Program-made: the position numbers and the translations under genes
Source of the DNA: Kluyvera sp040932435
GTDB taxonomy: Bacteria; Pseudomonadota; Gammaproteobacteria; Enterobacterales; Enterobacteriaceae
Assembly (NCBI RefSeq): GCF_040932435.1
Contig: NZ_JBFQGA010000009.1
Coordinates: 62,001 to 126,000, forward strand
DNA: 64,000 nucleotides
Direction: 5' to 3'
Notes under the pieces: model-generated
What the model saw: the letters and a program-made list of their open reading frames with translations, nothing else
What the model was told of the DNA's origin: nothing
The model's database searches: none
Shown here: in pieces, positions 62,189 through 64,000 of the stretch
Layout: every line of letters starts with the position of its first letter
Numbering within the stretch: position 1 is the first letter of the stretch

Positions 62189-62723
62189 CTTTCAGCGCCT
62201 GTAGGGTTAACTGGTTGTTCCCCGCCTCGATGACGCGTGCCTTATTCGGGCTGAGTTCGTCACGACTGAGTACCACACGCCAAGTGTTGTTTTGCTGGTC
62301 CGGTGAGATAAACATCCCGGCCACCGCCACATACTGTGCGCTTTCCTCCATCGGCATATCCACCATCACCGCCCCGCCCGGCTGCAGCCTGATATCCTTT
62401 TCAGCCACCAGATCGGCCTTGATGGCCTGGCTATCCTCCTTAAACAACGACGGGTAGTCGGTGCTATCGAAGGTTTTGCGGTCTTTAAGCTGATAAATGC
62501 GCACAACGGTGGACAATGCCACGCCACTGGCATTGTGGTTTACCGCCTCGCGGGCGCGAATATCGAGGTGAAGCGTTTTCACCTGCTTATAAAAAATCGA
62601 TTTGGTCACGGCAACGGTGCCGTCTGTCACTTTTTGGGTCAAGCCGCAGCCCGCCAGTATCAGCGTGATACCTGTGGCCAGCGCAATCTGCGGAAATTTA
62701 CCAGCGGTAATCGCCATCTTCAT
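62181..62723 (-). CDS. tssJ: TssJ, T6SS outer membrane lipoprotein
   Basis: A 180-residue lipoprotein with the lipobox ILAGC near residue 26 and G at +2, so outer-membrane sorting is expected. It has the transthyretin-like TssJ pattern (LHLDIRAREAVN, VVRIYQLKD, DLVAEKDIRLQPGG). It docks the TssM membrane complex. The start at 62723 follows AGGGAGACCG; the frame extends further into tssG. It overlaps tssG by 26 bases. Confidence 0.88.
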   Translation of the reverse strand: MKMAITAGKFPQIALATGITLILAGCGLTQKVTDGTVAVTKSIFYKQVKTLHLDIRAREAVNHNASGVALSTVVRIYQLKDRKTFDSTDYPSLFKEDSQAIKADLVAEKDIRLQPGGAVMVDMPMEESAQYVAVAGMFISPDQQNNTWRVVLSRDELSPNKARVIEAGNNQLTLQALKDE

Positions 62724-63792
62724 CGGTCTCCCTGCGGTGAATATTTTCCTGTACCCGCTCATAGCGGCCAAGATTGATGGTTATGGTTTTGGGATGGGTG
62801 GCGGTATTTGCCACATTTAATGGCCGCATCACGGCGGTGCGGCCCAGCTGCACTGCGCCGGTTTTAGGCTTAGCGTTCATGGTCGCATCCGGCAGCAGGC
62901 TGCGGTCGACACACAGCTGCAAACGGACATCGAGCCGTGACCCAAGATACACATGCAGCAGCGCCATTAAATCCGTGTGAAGCTCCCCATTCGGCAACCA
63001 GCCCTGCACTTCAGTTGGATCGGTGGTGGTGAGACGCATCAGTACCTGGCTGTTCACATCGGTGGCATAGTGACCCATCACCGGGCGATTTGTCAGGGTG
63101 ACGGGCTGGCTGACGCTCATGGTTAGCGGCCTCTTCAACGGCACGCGGCGTTTGTCGTGGTGCCAAATTTTTGCCTGCGTGTTAGGCGCCAACAGACGTA
63201 CCAGCGAAGCCATACCCTCTGCTGTTCTCCCCGGCAGCAACATGACTGGCAGCAGCGCCAGAAAGCGAGAGGCCGGGGCCGCGATGCCGTCCGTGCAGCC
63301 GTCAATCCCGAGCCCCGTCAGCCCCAGCAGATACTGCGAAGTTTTGTCCCGTCCGCCTTCCTCAAAGGTCGCCGGATACGAATATTTGCGCCAGATGCGG
63401 TAATACTGGGCTATCAGCCGGTGATTGAAGATATCGAGAAAGTCCGCCGTCGCCTCATACCCTTCCCGTCGCTGGGTGATGTCATCGATATAGTGCGTCG
63501 GCAGCGGAGACTCCACGCCGTAGAGCCCCATGAAGGTGATGCGCACCGTCGGCGGAAGGTGCGGATGCTCGGGTAATTCCACGCCTTTGATTTCGGAAGC
63601 CGGGAAGCCCATTCCCGGATGCGGTCGGAAGCGTACCGGTTCATGTCGCACCTGCCATGTGCTGCCGGTGACCGTTTTATCCGGCTGACTCTGCTCCAGT
63701 AACTGGCAGAAGCGGTAAAAATTCATGTACGGCAGCCGGTCGCCCAGCTGCGCTATCAGCCGGGCAGGCGCGGACTGTGATTCTCTTTCCAC
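62698..63792 (-). CDS. tssG: TssG, T6SS baseplate subunit
   Basis: A 364-residue baseplate protein (ImpH/VasB) that dimerises around TssF. The N-terminal NFYRFCQLLEQSQPD and GFPASEIKGVEL regions and the LTGLGIDGCT segment are family-typical. GTG start at 63792, overlapping tssF by 37 bases. Confidence 0.9.
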   Translation of the reverse strand: MERESQSAPARLIAQLGDRLPYMNFYRFCQLLEQSQPDKTVTGSTWQVRHEPVRFRPHPGMGFPASEIKGVELPEHPHLPPTVRITFMGLYGVESPLPTHYIDDITQRREGYEATADFLDIFNHRLIAQYYRIWRKYSYPATFEEGGRDKTSQYLLGLTGLGIDGCTDGIAAPASRFLALLPVMLLPGRTAEGMASLVRLLAPNTQAKIWHHDKRRVPLKRPLTMSVSQPVTLTNRPVMGHYATDVNSQVLMRLTTTDPTEVQGWLPNGELHTDLMALLHVYLGSRLDVRLQLCVDRSLLPDATMNAKPKTGAVQLGRTAVMRPLNVANTATHPKTITINLGRYERVQENIHRRETDEDGDYRW

Positions 63793-64000
63793 CGGATACG
63801 TTTTCCTTCTGGCTGAACGATAAGGGTAAGCTGGTTAAACTGGTTCATGTCGGCATAGAGCGCAAAGAAGCGGTTAAGCATTTCGCCGAACAGGTGGATA
63901 TCGCCCTCGCCCGTAAACCCATTGCTGTCGAGGGTGATCTCAATATCCAGACCGCGCAGCAGGAAACCCTGCTCAAAGCGCTGCAGGCGATGATGTGCTA
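63756..64000 (-). CDS. tssF: TssF, T6SS baseplate subunit, C-terminal part only
   Basis: The right edge cuts the gene. The last 80 codons are present and read as the conserved TssF C-terminus: RFEQGFLLRGLDIEITLD, then GEGDIHLFGEMLNRFFALYAD and the end GKRIRW. The remaining T6SS genes must lie to the right. Confidence 0.88.
   Translation of the reverse strand, partial: AHHRLQRFEQGFLLRGLDIEITLDSNGFTGEGDIHLFGEMLNRFFALYADMNQFNQLTLIVQPEGKRIRWKENHSPRLPG

Noticed and set aside
1..64000. tRNA, rRNA, insertion sequences, integrases or attachment sites
   Set aside because: I saw no cloverleaf sequence, transposase-like frame or flanking direct repeats.

Overview
The window looks like chromosomal DNA of an Enterobacteriaceae member. 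The signs are enterobacterial REP/BIME palindromes, a close AnsP homologue, a Salmonella-type scsABC locus, BapABCD-type adhesin secretion genes, an enterobacterial aryl polyene cluster and VasL-type T6SS genes. Coding regions are moderately GC-rich and the long intergenic regions are AT-rich. I cannot fix the genus from sequence alone.

Layout. (1) 1-4.1 kb: a c-di-GMP synthase cut by the left edge, a CSS-type c-di-GMP phosphodiesterase, a small secreted protein and a methyltransferase. (2) 4.2-13.3 kb: an unfamiliar oxidative locus. It holds an SDR dehydrogenase, two paralogous AraC/HpaA-type regulators, a tight operon of KstD-like flavoprotein, Old Yellow Enzyme and NIPSNAP protein, and a 929-residue single-chain protein joining a [2Fe-2S]/FAD/NAD reductase, a GntR-type FCD ligand-binding domain without its DNA-binding half, and a cytochrome P450. 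(3) 13.5-16.6 kb: a Fur-box-preceded iron/siderophore/haem-type ABC transporter. (4) 16.8-30.9 kb: a complete-looking aryl polyene (APE) operon in the order apeC to apeR followed by the phosphopantetheinyl transferase, with nearly every junction overlapping. (5) 31.1-37.9 kb: a 44-residue membrane protein behind two FNR-like boxes, an scsA-scsB-scsC-dsbG thiol-redox operon, ansP and an unknown membrane protein. (6) 38.2-58.2 kb: a type I secretion operon headed by a 4984-residue BapA-like adhesin with about 38 Ig-like repeats, then its outer membrane, ABC and adaptor proteins. (7) 58.2-59.2 kb: an AT-rich 994-bp intergenic region with a perfect FNR consensus. (8) 59.2-64 kb: an alpha/beta hydrolase and the end of a T6SS cluster (tssF partial, tssG, tssJ, tssE, vasL).

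Working together: regions 1, 4 and 6 all concern surface and biofilm traits (c-di-GMP, aryl polyene pigment, giant adhesin). Region 2 reads as a self-contained inducible pathway that would hydroxylate and then oxidise or desaturate a small cyclic or aromatic compound. Its P450 fusion is the strongest candidate for something undescribed.
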